Shown here: piece by piece, positions 8,043-14,828 of the stretch
Layout: every line of letters begins with the position of its first letter
Position numbering within the stretch: position 1 is the first letter of the stretch
From: JAWLGJ01 sp041685145
GTDB lineage: Bacteria; Pseudomonadota; Alphaproteobacteria; Rhodospirillales; Magnetospirillaceae
Assembly (NCBI GenBank): GCA_041685145.1
Contig: JAWLGJ010000004.1
Span: 39,332 to 103,331, forward strand
DNA length: 64,000 nt
Direction: 5' to 3'
Translations under genes and position numbers: made by a program
Notes under the pieces: model-generated
The model's input: only the letters and a program-made list of their open reading frames with translations
Database searches by the model: none
Told to the model about the DNA's origin: nothing

Positions 8043-8065
8043 GCATTGCTCAAGGAGGAGGATGT
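8043..8065 (+). promoter_or_regulatory. ROSE-like RNA thermometer hairpin at the hsp20 ribosome site
   Basis: ROSE elements repress alphaproteobacterial small heat-shock genes by pairing a conserved UUGCU with the Shine-Dalgarno sequence until heat melts it. Here UUGCU (8046-8050) lies directly before AAGGAGG. GCAU (8043-8046) can pair with AUGU (8062-8065), and CUC (8049-8051) with GAG (8055-8057) around the loop AAG, trapping the ribosome site. No folding was computed; the pairing was done by eye. Confidence 0.55.
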
Positions 8066-8069
8066 GATC

Positions 8070-8573
8070 ATGCGTACCTTCGATCTTTCGCCCCTGTTCC
8101 GGTCCACGGTCGGGTTCGACCATGTGGCCCGCATGTTGGACGCCGCGACGCGCGTCGACGACACCGCGCTCTCCTACCCGCCCTACAACATCGAGAAGCT
8201 GGGAAGCGACGACTACCGCATCACGATGGCCGTGGCGGGCTTCTCGGAAGAGGATCTGGAGATCGTCGCGCAGGAGAACCAGCTCGTCATCCGCGGCCGC
8301 AGCCGCAAGGAGGATGAGGGGGTGCAGTACCTGCACCGCGGCATCGCCGGGCGTTCGTTCGAGCGCCGCTTCGAGCTGGCGGACCATATCCGCGTCACCG
8401 GCGCGCGGCTGGTGAACGGCCTGCTGCACGTCGAGTTGGTCCGCGAGGTGCCCGAGGCCAAGCGCCCGCGCACCATCCAGATCGAGCGCCACGACACCGC
8501 CGGCCGCGAGGCCATCGAGGCCAAGGCCGAGCCGGAGCGGAAGGAGCGCCAGTCGCCGTCGCAGGCGGCCTGA
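8070..8573 (+). CDS. Hsp20/alpha-crystallin small heat-shock protein (IbpA-like)
   Basis: This ATP-independent cytoplasmic chaperone holds unfolding proteins for refolding by DnaK/ClpB. The 167-aa protein begins MRTFDLSPLFRSTVGFDHVARML, like IbpA (quoted in two parts: RTFDLSPLFRSTVGFD and HVARML). The alpha-crystallin domain runs from about residue 33 to 130, with YRITMAVAGF, LVIRGR and the FERRFEL strand, and an I-x-I-type tail motif (IQI) for oligomerisation. The start is ATG 8070, with AGGAGG at 8053-8058; an in-frame GTG at 8064 is possible. A perfect terminator follows, so the gene is monocistronic. Confidence 0.95.
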   Translation: MRTFDLSPLFRSTVGFDHVARMLDAATRVDDTALSYPPYNIEKLGSDDYRITMAVAGFSEEDLEIVAQENQLVIRGRSRKEDEGVQYLHRGIAGRSFERRFELADHIRVTGARLVNGLLHVELVREVPEAKRPRTIQIERHDTAGREAIEAKAEPERKERQSPSQAA

Positions 8574-8600
8574 GGCCCGCCCGGTTTCGACCGCGTTTGG

Positions 8601-8631
8601 GGCCGGCGCCCTGGTGGGCGCCGGCCTTTTT
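8601..8631 (+). terminator. Rho-independent terminator after hsp20
   Basis: GGCCGGCGCCC (8601-8611), loop TGGT, GGGCGCCGGCC (8616-8626) and a run of five T form a perfect 11-bp stem with a U-tract, 28 nt after the hsp20 stop. Confidence 0.93.
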
Positions 8632-8700
8632 GTGTCGGATGGGCGGCCACGGCGGCGGCGGCGTCGGGCTTGTTTCCTTTTCACAGTTTCGTTATACATA

Positions 8701-8715
8701 TCTCATATAATGAGA
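8701..8715 (+). promoter_or_regulatory. TATAAT element inside a TCTCAT-N3-ATGAGA palindrome
   Basis: TATAAT (8706-8711) is a consensus -10 hexamer, 52 nt upstream of the small membrane protein gene. It is embedded in a perfect inverted repeat, TCTCAT (8701-8706), ATA, ATGAGA (8710-8715). A repressor bound here would block RNA polymerase. A good -35 is not obvious: ACAGTT (8683-8688) sits at 17 nt. The surrounding 8675-8715 is strikingly AT-rich for this window. Confidence 0.55.
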
Positions 8716-8762
8716 GACTGGCATCGGTCCCCGCTGCCACCGGCACGAGGGAGAGGGAGGAC

Positions 8763-9023
8763 ATGCACGTCCGCGCGAGGCTTCAGGCAAAAACCCTGAG
8801 AACGGTTCTTCTCGGCGTTTTCAGCCTTTTCCTGTATGTCCTGCTGTTCGCTTTCGAGGAACGGATCCTTCTCCTCTCCACCCAAGGCTCCCTGGCTTTT
8901 CTCACGCCGATCAGCATTGCGCTGGTGTTTTCCTTCGTGCACGGCGCCTTCACCAGCAACTTCTGGGATGTCCTCGGCGTCAGGCCCAAGACCCGCAGGG
9001 AGCCGCGCCGGTGGAACCGATAG
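8763..9023 (+). CDS. Small membrane protein overlapping the TSUP transporter
   Basis: This 86-aa protein of unrecognised family begins with a basic segment (MHVRARLQAKTLRT), then has two hydrophobic segments, VLLGVFSLFLYVLLFAF and a second around LTPISIALVFSFVHGAF, and ends with a basic tail (RPKTRREPRRWNR). The ATG at 8763 has GGGAGG just upstream. Its last 13 nt overlap the start of the TSUP transporter gene, implying coupled translation and perhaps a small accessory subunit of the transporter. I do not recognise homologues and assign no function. Confidence 0.65.
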   Translation: MHVRARLQAKTLRTVLLGVFSLFLYVLLFAFEERILLLSTQGSLAFLTPISIALVFSFVHGAFTSNFWDVLGVRPKTRREPRRWNR

Positions 9024-10066
9024 CGCCCTTCATCGCCCTCGACCCCATCAACATGGTGGGGCTGTTCCTGATCGGCTTCGTGGGCGGCATGGTCAGCGGC
9101 TTCATCGGCTCGGGCGGCGCGTTCGTGCTGACGCCGGCGATGATGAGCATGGGCGTGCCGGGCATCGTCGCCGTCGCCTCCAACATGTGCCACAAATTCC
9201 CCAAGGCCCTGGTGGGCGCCTACAAGCGCGCCAAATACGGCCAGGTCGACCTCAAGCTGGGCATCATCTTCGGCCTCGCCGCCGAGGCCGGCGTGCTCGT
9301 GGGCGCCCATCTGCAACAGGCGGTCGAGCGCACCTTCGGCAATGCCGGCTCGAACCTCTATGTCAGCGTCGTCTTCGTGATCGTGCTGTCGGTGGTGGGC
9401 GGCTTTGTGCTGCGCGACGGGATCCGGTCGTGGCGCGCCGGCGACGGCTTCGACGACAACCAGCCCGGGCGCCTGGCCCGCCGGGTGCAGGCGATCAACA
9501 TTCCCGGCACCATGATGTATTTCAAGAGCATCGGCACCCGCGTCTCGGTGCTCATCCTCTTTCCCCTCGGCTTCGCCACCGGCCTTCTCGCCGCCACCAT
9601 CGCCGTCGGCGGTTTCATCGGCGTGCCGTCGATGATGTATGTGCTGGGGGTGCCGGGCATCATGGCCTCGGCCACCGAACTGGTGGTCGCCTTCGTGATG
9701 GGCCTGGGCGGCAGCATCAAATTCGCCTCCGCCGGCTTTGTCGATATCCGCCTGGCGATGATCATCCTGGCGGGGTCGCTGTTCGGCATCCAGATCGGCG
9801 CCATCGGCACCACCTATGTCCGCCCCTATGTCATCAAGCTGGTGATGGGGGTGATCATGGTGACGGTTCTTTTCAGCCGGTTGATCGTCATTCCGGTCTA
9901 TCTTGCGGACCTGGAGTTGATCGGCACCCTACCCACGACCACGGAACGGCTGTTACGCGACGGCAGTTTCTATACACTGGTGGCGGCGCTACTGATCGGG
10001 GCGGCGGCGATCTTCCGGGCCCTGTGGATCGGGATGCGCGAAAGCAGGGGCACCGTCGCCGCCTAG
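9011..10066 (+). CDS. TSUP (TauE/SafE) family anion exporter
   Basis: This inner-membrane protein of about 351 residues has 8-9 hydrophobic helices in two related halves. It starts with the typical TauE/SafE signature GFVGGMVSGFIGSGGAFVLTP (in part) and repeats it in the second half as FATGLLAATIAVGGFIGVP. The family exports or imports sulfite, sulfoacetate, thiosulfate and related sulfur or organic anions; the substrate here cannot be read. The start is GTG 9011, overlapping the upstream small membrane gene. A long cytoplasmic loop with RARGDGFDDN-like residues (about 140-165) separates the halves. A universal stress protein gene follows, so the set may answer an envelope or redox stress. 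Confidence 0.88.
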   Translation: MEPIAPFIALDPINMVGLFLIGFVGGMVSGFIGSGGAFVLTPAMMSMGVPGIVAVASNMCHKFPKALVGAYKRAKYGQVDLKLGIIFGLAAEAGVLVGAHLQQAVERTFGNAGSNLYVSVVFVIVLSVVGGFVLRDGIRSWRAGDGFDDNQPGRLARRVQAINIPGTMMYFKSIGTRVSVLILFPLGFATGLLAATIAVGGFIGVPSMMYVLGVPGIMASATELVVAFVMGLGGSIKFASAGFVDIRLAMIILAGSLFGIQIGAIGTTYVRPYVIKLVMGVIMVTVLFSRLIVIPVYLADLELIGTLPTTTERLLRDGSFYTLVAALLIGAAAIFRALWIGMRESRGTVAA

Positions 10067-10100
10067 GCGGGCGGCGGGCATGACCGCCACGGAGGGCATC

Positions 10101-10958
10101 ATGGCGAGCGACATGGGCCAGCTTTCCCCCACTGGACGTTTTGAACGAATTCTTCTGGCCACCGACGGTTCCGACTACAGCGACGGCGCCCAGCGCGTCG
10201 CCATCGCGATGTGCGCCGAGGGCGGCGCCCGCCTGACCGTCATGACCGCCGTCCTCTCCAGCCCGGAGCTGAGCGAGATCGGCCCCAGCCAGATGGCGCA
10301 GATGGAAGCCGAGGCGGCGGAACATCTCGACGCCGTCGCCGCCGAGGCCACCCGTCAGGGCGTGGATTGCGACAAGGTCATCCGCTATGGCGACGACCCC
10401 TATCGCGAGATCGTCGCCGAGGCCGAGGAAAGCAATGTCGACCTGATCGTGGTGGGGCGGCGCGGCAAGCGCGGCCTGGCGCGGCTGATGCTGGGGGACG
10501 CCACCGTGAAGGTCATCGGCGACGCCAGTTGCAGCGTGCTGGTGGTGCCGCGCACGGGCGAGATGTGGAAGCGGCGCATACTGCTGTGCACCGACGGCTC
10601 GCGTTCCTCGGATGCCGCGGCGACGGCGGCGGCGCGCATTTCGGAATGCTGCGGCAGCCCGCTGACCGTGCTGTCCGTCGAGGTACCGGCCCACAGCGAG
10701 GAGCGCCAGGCCGAGGCCGCCGCCATCGTCGACCGCGTGCTGTCGTTCTACCGCGAGGCGGGGCTGGAGGCCGACGGGCTCGTCCGCCGCGGCACCGCCC
10801 ATGACGTCATCGCCGAGGTGGCGGGCGAACTGGGGGCCGACCTCATCATCATGGGCAGCCACGGCCGCACCGGCTGGGGGCGGCTGCTGCTGGGCAGCAA
10901 CTCCGAACGGGTCATCGGCAACGCCACCTGCCCGGTGCTGGTGGTCAAGGGCGGCTGA
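10101..10958 (+). CDS. Tandem-domain universal stress protein (UspA family)
   Basis: The 285-aa cytoplasmic protein contains two Usp domains. Domain 1 (about 13-155) starts ERILLATDGSDYSDGA and carries the nucleotide-binding loop GRRGKRGLARLMLGDATVKV. Domain 2 (about 160-285) starts RRILLCTDGSRSSDAA and ends with GSHGRTGWGRLLLGSNSERV. Both loops fit the G-x2-G-x9-G-[S/T]-like ATP-binding pattern, though the final S/T is D in the first. ATG 10101 is preferred because GGAGGG lies at 10091-10096; the upstream in-frame ATG 10080 is less well served. It follows the TSUP gene by 34 nt and is probably in the same operon. Confidence 0.93.
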   Translation: MASDMGQLSPTGRFERILLATDGSDYSDGAQRVAIAMCAEGGARLTVMTAVLSSPELSEIGPSQMAQMEAEAAEHLDAVAAEATRQGVDCDKVIRYGDDPYREIVAEAEESNVDLIVVGRRGKRGLARLMLGDATVKVIGDASCSVLVVPRTGEMWKRRILLCTDGSRSSDAAATAAARISECCGSPLTVLSVEVPAHSEERQAEAAAIVDRVLSFYREAGLEADGLVRRGTAHDVIAEVAGELGADLIIMGSHGRTGWGRLLLGSNSERVIGNATCPVLVVKGG

Positions 10959-11043
10959 GGCCGCGATTGCGGGCACCGGCCTTGTTCCGGCGGCCGCGCG
11001 CGATATCTGCGCAGGCAGGGTGCCGCAATTGGAGGCGGGTCAC

Positions 11044-11520
11044 ATGGCCGAGAAGCAATCCCGGCGGGGCGAGGAACGGCGCAGGGTGGTGCGCCATCGC
11101 GAGGCCCCGACCATACCGCTGGTTACGCCGCTGGAAACGCTGTGCTTCATCGTCATCAAGGCGCGCGAGTTCGACGCCAAGGTGGATGTGGTCGACCCCG
11201 AGACCGGCTCGAATCCCGCCGACGACATCGAAATGTCGATCCTGGAGGATTTCGCCGACGACCCCACCGCCCAGGAACTGACCGGCGCCCTCGACCAGCT
11301 CGATGACGACCAGCGCATCGAGGTGCTGGCGCTGGTGTGGCTGGGACGGGGCGACTTCGAACCCACCGGCTGGCCGCAGGCGCTGGCGCAGGCGCGCGAT
11401 GTGCACGACCGTCGCGAGACCGCCTACCTCGCCGGAACGCCGCTGCTGGCGGATTACCTTGAGGAAGGCATCGCGCTGCTCGGCCACTCCTGCGAGGACG
11501 TCGAACGCCAGCACCTGTAG
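11044..11520 (+). CDS. DUF3775-domain protein
   Basis: This 158-aa soluble, acidic protein has a basic N-terminal tail (EKQSRRGEERRRVVRHRE) and then the DUF3775 core: PLVTPLETLCFIVIKAREFD, EMSILEDFADDPTAQELTG, LVWLGRGDF and AYLAGTPLLADYLEEGIALLGHSC (quoted in part). The ATG at 11044 is preceded by TTGGAGG. DUF3775 proteins are common in Alphaproteobacteria and have no assigned function. Position 85 nt after the universal stress gene allows co-transcription. It converges with the PEBP-like gene, 3 nt between stops. Confidence 0.82.
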   Translation: MAEKQSRRGEERRRVVRHREAPTIPLVTPLETLCFIVIKAREFDAKVDVVDPETGSNPADDIEMSILEDFADDPTAQELTGALDQLDDDQRIEVLALVWLGRGDFEPTGWPQALAQARDVHDRRETAYLAGTPLLADYLEEGIALLGHSCEDVERQHL

Positions 11521-11523
11521 GGG

Positions 11524-12009
11524 CTATCTCTCATAGCTGGCGATGATCTCGCCCTTGGCGAGCTGATGCGCCCCCAGCGCGTCCTCAAGCTCGCGGCAAG
11601 TGGTGCGTTCCGGCAGATCCAGCGTCTCGACGTCCAGCGCATAGACGGTGAACACATAGCGATGGCGGCCGCCGCCGGGCGGCGGGCATGGGCCGCCGTA
11701 GCGGCGCTCCTGGAAGTCGTTGAAGGCATGGCGGATGCGCCCCTTGTCGCGGGGGATGTAGCGTTCGGGCGTTTCCGTGATCTCGGCCGCCAAGTTGTAC
11801 AGCCCCCAATGATAGAAGGTGCCGGTGGGGGCATCGGGATCCTTGCAGACGATGGCGAAGCTGCGGGTGTCCGCCGGCGCGCCCCGCCAGCGGAGCGGCG
11901 GGGAAATATCCTCGCCGTCGCAGGTGTAGCGGCGCGGCACGGCGTCGCCAGTTGCGAAAGCCGTGCTTTCCACCTGCAGGGCGGCGATGGGGGAAATGTC
12001 GTCGCTCAT
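11524..12009 (-). CDS. YbhB/YbcL-type PEBP (Raf kinase inhibitor-like) protein
   Basis: The 161-aa protein carries the PEBP hallmarks: a ligand-pocket segment CKDPDAPTGTFYHWGLYN with the DPDAP motif, and GGPCPPPGGGRHRYVF with the conserved GP-x-PP...HRY. Bacterial members are small soluble proteins without a signal peptide here; their role is unclear, and phospholipid or small-anion binding has been suggested for the fold. ATG 12009 has AAGGAGG upstream. The gene stands alone between the DUF3775 gene (convergent) and the NnrS-like gene (same strand, 105 nt upstream). Confidence 0.93.
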   Translation of the reverse strand: MSDDISPIAALQVESTAFATGDAVPRRYTCDGEDISPPLRWRGAPADTRSFAIVCKDPDAPTGTFYHWGLYNLAAEITETPERYIPRDKGRIRHAFNDFQERRYGGPCPPPGGGRHRYVFTVYALDVETLDLPERTTCRELEDALGAHQLAKGEIIASYER

Positions 12010-12114
12010 TCCGCCTCCTTACGTCGGCTGACGGGGCGACCAGGGTCGCCTCCCGATGACAACGTCGGCGTCGGCGGCAGGTTCGGGGCGCCATCGGTGT
12101 GAGGGGCGCGCGCG

Positions 12115-13227
12115 TCAGGAGGCGTCGGCCGGCGCCGGCCGCGTCCGCGCCTGCTCGGCGGCGCGGCGACGGGTGGCGACGATGGTGGCGGCGGCGGTGG
12201 TGACGATCCACAGCACGATGACAACGCCGTTGAGCAGCCCGCCCCACTCCCGCCATTCCGGCAGCCCGCCGAGGTCGCCGGCGACGCGCAGGGCAAGGCC
12301 CAGATGCAGCAGCGCCAGCGGCAGGTAGTAGAGGCGCAGGAACGGCACCTTCACCCGCAACACCGCCGGCAGGATCACCGGCGCATGTCCGAAGACCATC
12401 GAGAAGACGAAGCCGACGAAGACCGCGTGCAGCACGGCGTCATAGACCATCCCGCCCGCGCCCACCGGCAGCAGCAAGGCCGTCACGCCGGCGATACCCA
12501 GCCACGCATATCCGGCGAACAGGCAGACGGCGACATAGCGGGTCAGGCCCGGCTGGCCGATGGTGCGCCGGGCCACGTCGTTGACCAGCATCCAAACCGT
12601 CAACAGCATTAGCGCCGCGCCCCACAGCGGCCACATGACCGCCGGGCCGATAACGCCCGCCAGCGGCGCCGCCAGCACCAACCCCATCACCACCGCCGCG
12701 CTGGGCACCCGCCAGCGGCCGGGCTTGAGGAAGCGGCTCAGTTCCAGGCGCTCGCCGGCGATGGTCAGGATCAGGAATCCCGCCCACCACGGCACCGCGG
12801 CGGTGGCGTCGAAGGTGGCCAGCCACGCCAGCCCGCCCACCAGCCAGGAAAGGCCGCCGCACAGCAGCACCACCGTGAACAGGGCCGGCTGGCGGTGCGC
12901 CGCCACGGCGTTGACGGCACCGAACAGCGCCGCGGCCAGCACCAGCAGCGCCGCGCCGGCGACCGGCGCCCCGGCGATGGTCGCCAGGCCGCCCAGCCCC
13001 GAGGACAGGGGCGCCGCATAGGCCCAGCGATGCCCGATGGCCACCGCGCGCTCCAGGCCGATCACGGTGCCGAAAAAGGCCGACACCATCAGCACGCCGT
13101 GGACATGCGCCAGGGTGGCGCCGGGCAGGCTCCAACCCAGGCGCGCCTCGCCGGCGGCGAGCCCGGTCACCATTGCCACGGCCCCCAGCGCCAGGAACGG
13201 AACGCGATGCCATGCCGTCGTCGTCAT
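12115..13227 (-). CDS. NnrS-like polytopic membrane protein
   Basis: The 370-aa protein has about 10-12 hydrophobic helices and few loops. Conserved-looking histidines lie in TLAHVHGVLMVSAFFGTVIG (His pair near residues 41-43) and in AVLHAVFVGFVFSMVFGHAPVILPA (near 270-290), a pattern like NnrS-type and haem-copper-oxidase-related proteins. NnrS is linked to nitric oxide tolerance in several bacteria. The assignment rests on these motifs and topology, so the NO link is only suggested. It lies 12 nt downstream of a DUF59 iron-sulfur assembly-type gene, which probably shares its transcript. An unrelated multi-helix family is possible. Confidence 0.5.
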   Translation of the reverse strand: MTTTAWHRVPFLALGAVAMVTGLAAGEARLGWSLPGATLAHVHGVLMVSAFFGTVIGLERAVAIGHRWAYAAPLSSGLGGLATIAGAPVAGAALLVLAAALFGAVNAVAAHRQPALFTVVLLCGGLSWLVGGLAWLATFDATAAVPWWAGFLILTIAGERLELSRFLKPGRWRVPSAAVVMGLVLAAPLAGVIGPAVMWPLWGAALMLLTVWMLVNDVARRTIGQPGLTRYVAVCLFAGYAWLGIAGVTALLLPVGAGGMVYDAVLHAVFVGFVFSMVFGHAPVILPAVLRVKVPFLRLYYLPLALLHLGLALRVAGDLGGLPEWREWGGLLNGVVIVLWIVTTAAATIVATRRRAAEQARTRPAPADAS

Positions 13228-13239
13228 CCCGCCCCCCGT

Positions 13240-13536
13240 TCAACCCCAGCCCAGCCGGGCGCGCGCCGCCGGTCCCAGCCGGTCCGGCGTCCACATCGGC
13301 TCGGTCAGCAGGCGCACCGTCACCGCCGCCGCCGGCGCCGCCCGGCGCAGGACCGATTCGGCCTCGTCGCGGATGGCCTCGCCCTGCGGGCAGATCGGCG
13401 TCGTCATGATCACATCCACCGCCACCCGCCCGTCGCCGACGGCAATATCCTCGATCAGCCCCATCTCCACGATGTCGATCCCGACATCGGGGTCGATCAC
13501 CGCCCGCAGGGCCTGCCGCACCTCGTCCTCGTTCAT
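13240..13536 (-). CDS. DUF59/MIP18-type metal-sulfur cluster assembly factor
   Basis: This 98-aa protein matches the DUF59 (SufT/PaaD/MIP18) fold: it opens with EDEVRQALRAVIDPDVGIDIVEMGLI (in part, DPDVGIDIVEMGLI is diagnostic), has a strand DVIMTTPICPQGE with the conserved Cys, and ends TEPMWTPDRLGPAARARLGW. The family helps assemble or deliver Fe-S clusters. ATG 13536 has AAGGAG upstream. It precedes the NnrS-like gene by 12 nt, so the two are likely co-expressed; this may mean the membrane protein, or a shared partner, needs a metal centre. Confidence 0.92.
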   Translation of the reverse strand: MNEDEVRQALRAVIDPDVGIDIVEMGLIEDIAVGDGRVAVDVIMTTPICPQGEAIRDEAESVLRRAAPAAAVTVRLLTEPMWTPDRLGPAARARLGWG

Positions 13537-13599
13537 GCGCCACTCCTTCGTTACTCCGCGCATGAGACGCATTCCCAGCGCGACCCGCCATGACAGCGG

Positions 13600-14823
13600 T
13601 CAAGGCGCTCCGGGCCGCGCCGTCACCCTGACGCCATCGCCGACGCGGTCGCTGGGATGCAGCACCAGCACGTCGCCCGCCGCCAGTCCCTCGGTGACCG
13701 CGACGGCACCTTCGCCCATCAGTCCGACCGCCACCCGCCGCAGGCGGGCCACGCCGTCCTCGACCCGGAACACCGCCCAGTCGTCCCCGGCCCGAAAGAT
13801 CGCCCCCAGCGGCACCACCAGGGCATCGTCGGCCCGCGCCACCTCGATGCGCGCCATCACCCGGAAGCCGTGCCCGACGGATTCGGGAAACGCCGCGCCG
13901 GGCGCCGGCGCGATTCGCACATTGACCCGCTGCTCCTCGATCCCCAGCGCCGAGACCTTGGTGAAGGCGAAGGGCTCGACCCGGCGCACGATGCCGGCGA
14001 CCGGATCGCCCCCGCCCCACTGGTCCAGCCATGCCGGCATCCCAGGCCGCACCCGCACCGCGTCCGCCGACAGCAGGTCGACCTCGACCTCCAGGTCACG
14101 CGGGTCGCCGACCTCCATGATGACCGTGCCCGCCTGCACCACGGCGCGGCTTTCCTGCAGCACCCGCAGCACGGCTCCATCCACCGGCGCCCGCAGGGTC
14201 ACGCAGCACTCGCCGTCGTCGGCGTCGGCGTACTGGCCGGGCTCGATCAGCCGCGCCCGCGCCGCGTCCAGTTGCGAGCGCCGCGCCTCCAGCCCTTCGC
14301 GGGCGGCGTTCAGGGCCGCCTGCGCGGCACGAAAGTCGGCCTGCGCGCGTTCCAGCGTGCGGGCGGCAACGGTGCCTTCCTCCGCCAGCCGCCGCACCCG
14401 CTCCACCGCGGCGCGGGCGAAGGCGTACTGCGCCTCGGCGCTTTCGACCTCGTTGCGGGCCACCGCCACCGCCGCCTCGGCGGCTTGAACCTCGGCGACG
14501 GCGGCGGCGCGGGCGCGCACGTCCAGGAAGGTGGGATCGGCGGGGCGGATGATCACCAGGACGGTCGCGGCGGCGGTGATTGGGTCACCGACCTCCACCG
14601 GCACCCGCTGCATCAGCCCGCCCACCGGCGCCGAAACCTCATAGATGGCACGGACCCGCGTGCGGCCGTCGCCCTCGACCCACTCCACCAGTTCCCCCCG
14701 CTGCACCTGCGTCAGGTCCACCGGCACCGGCTGTGGTCGGAAGGCCCAGACGAGCCCCGCCGCCAGCAGCGCCACCGCCACCGCCCACAAAAGTACCCGT
14801 CCGGTCCGTCGTCGCGCCGCCAT
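13600..14823 (-). CDS. HlyD-type periplasmic adaptor of an ABC/FtsX export system
   Basis: The 407-aa protein has one N-terminal membrane helix (LLWAVAVALLAAGLVWAF), a biotinyl-lipoyl half around VSAPVGGLMQRVPVEVGDP, a long alpha-hairpin of coiled coil (about residues 95-180, Ala/Glu/Arg-rich), the second lipoyl half TLRAPVDGAVLRVL, and beta-barrel and membrane-proximal domains. Such adaptors link an inner-membrane pump to the outer membrane. It begins 5 nt after the FtsX-type permease stop, and the ABC ATPase gene precedes that, so the three form one DevBCA/MacAB-like system. No TolC-type gene is present in the window. Confidence 0.9.
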   Translation of the reverse strand: MAARRRTGRVLLWAVAVALLAAGLVWAFRPQPVPVDLTQVQRGELVEWVEGDGRTRVRAIYEVSAPVGGLMQRVPVEVGDPITAAATVLVIIRPADPTFLDVRARAAAVAEVQAAEAAVAVARNEVESAEAQYAFARAAVERVRRLAEEGTVAARTLERAQADFRAAQAALNAAREGLEARRSQLDAARARLIEPGQYADADDGECCVTLRAPVDGAVLRVLQESRAVVQAGTVIMEVGDPRDLEVEVDLLSADAVRVRPGMPAWLDQWGGGDPVAGIVRRVEPFAFTKVSALGIEEQRVNVRIAPAPGAAFPESVGHGFRVMARIEVARADDALVVPLGAIFRAGDDWAVFRVEDGVARLRRVAVGLMGEGAVAVTEGLAAGDVLVLHPSDRVGDGVRVTARPGAP

Positions 14824-14828
14824 CGGCT

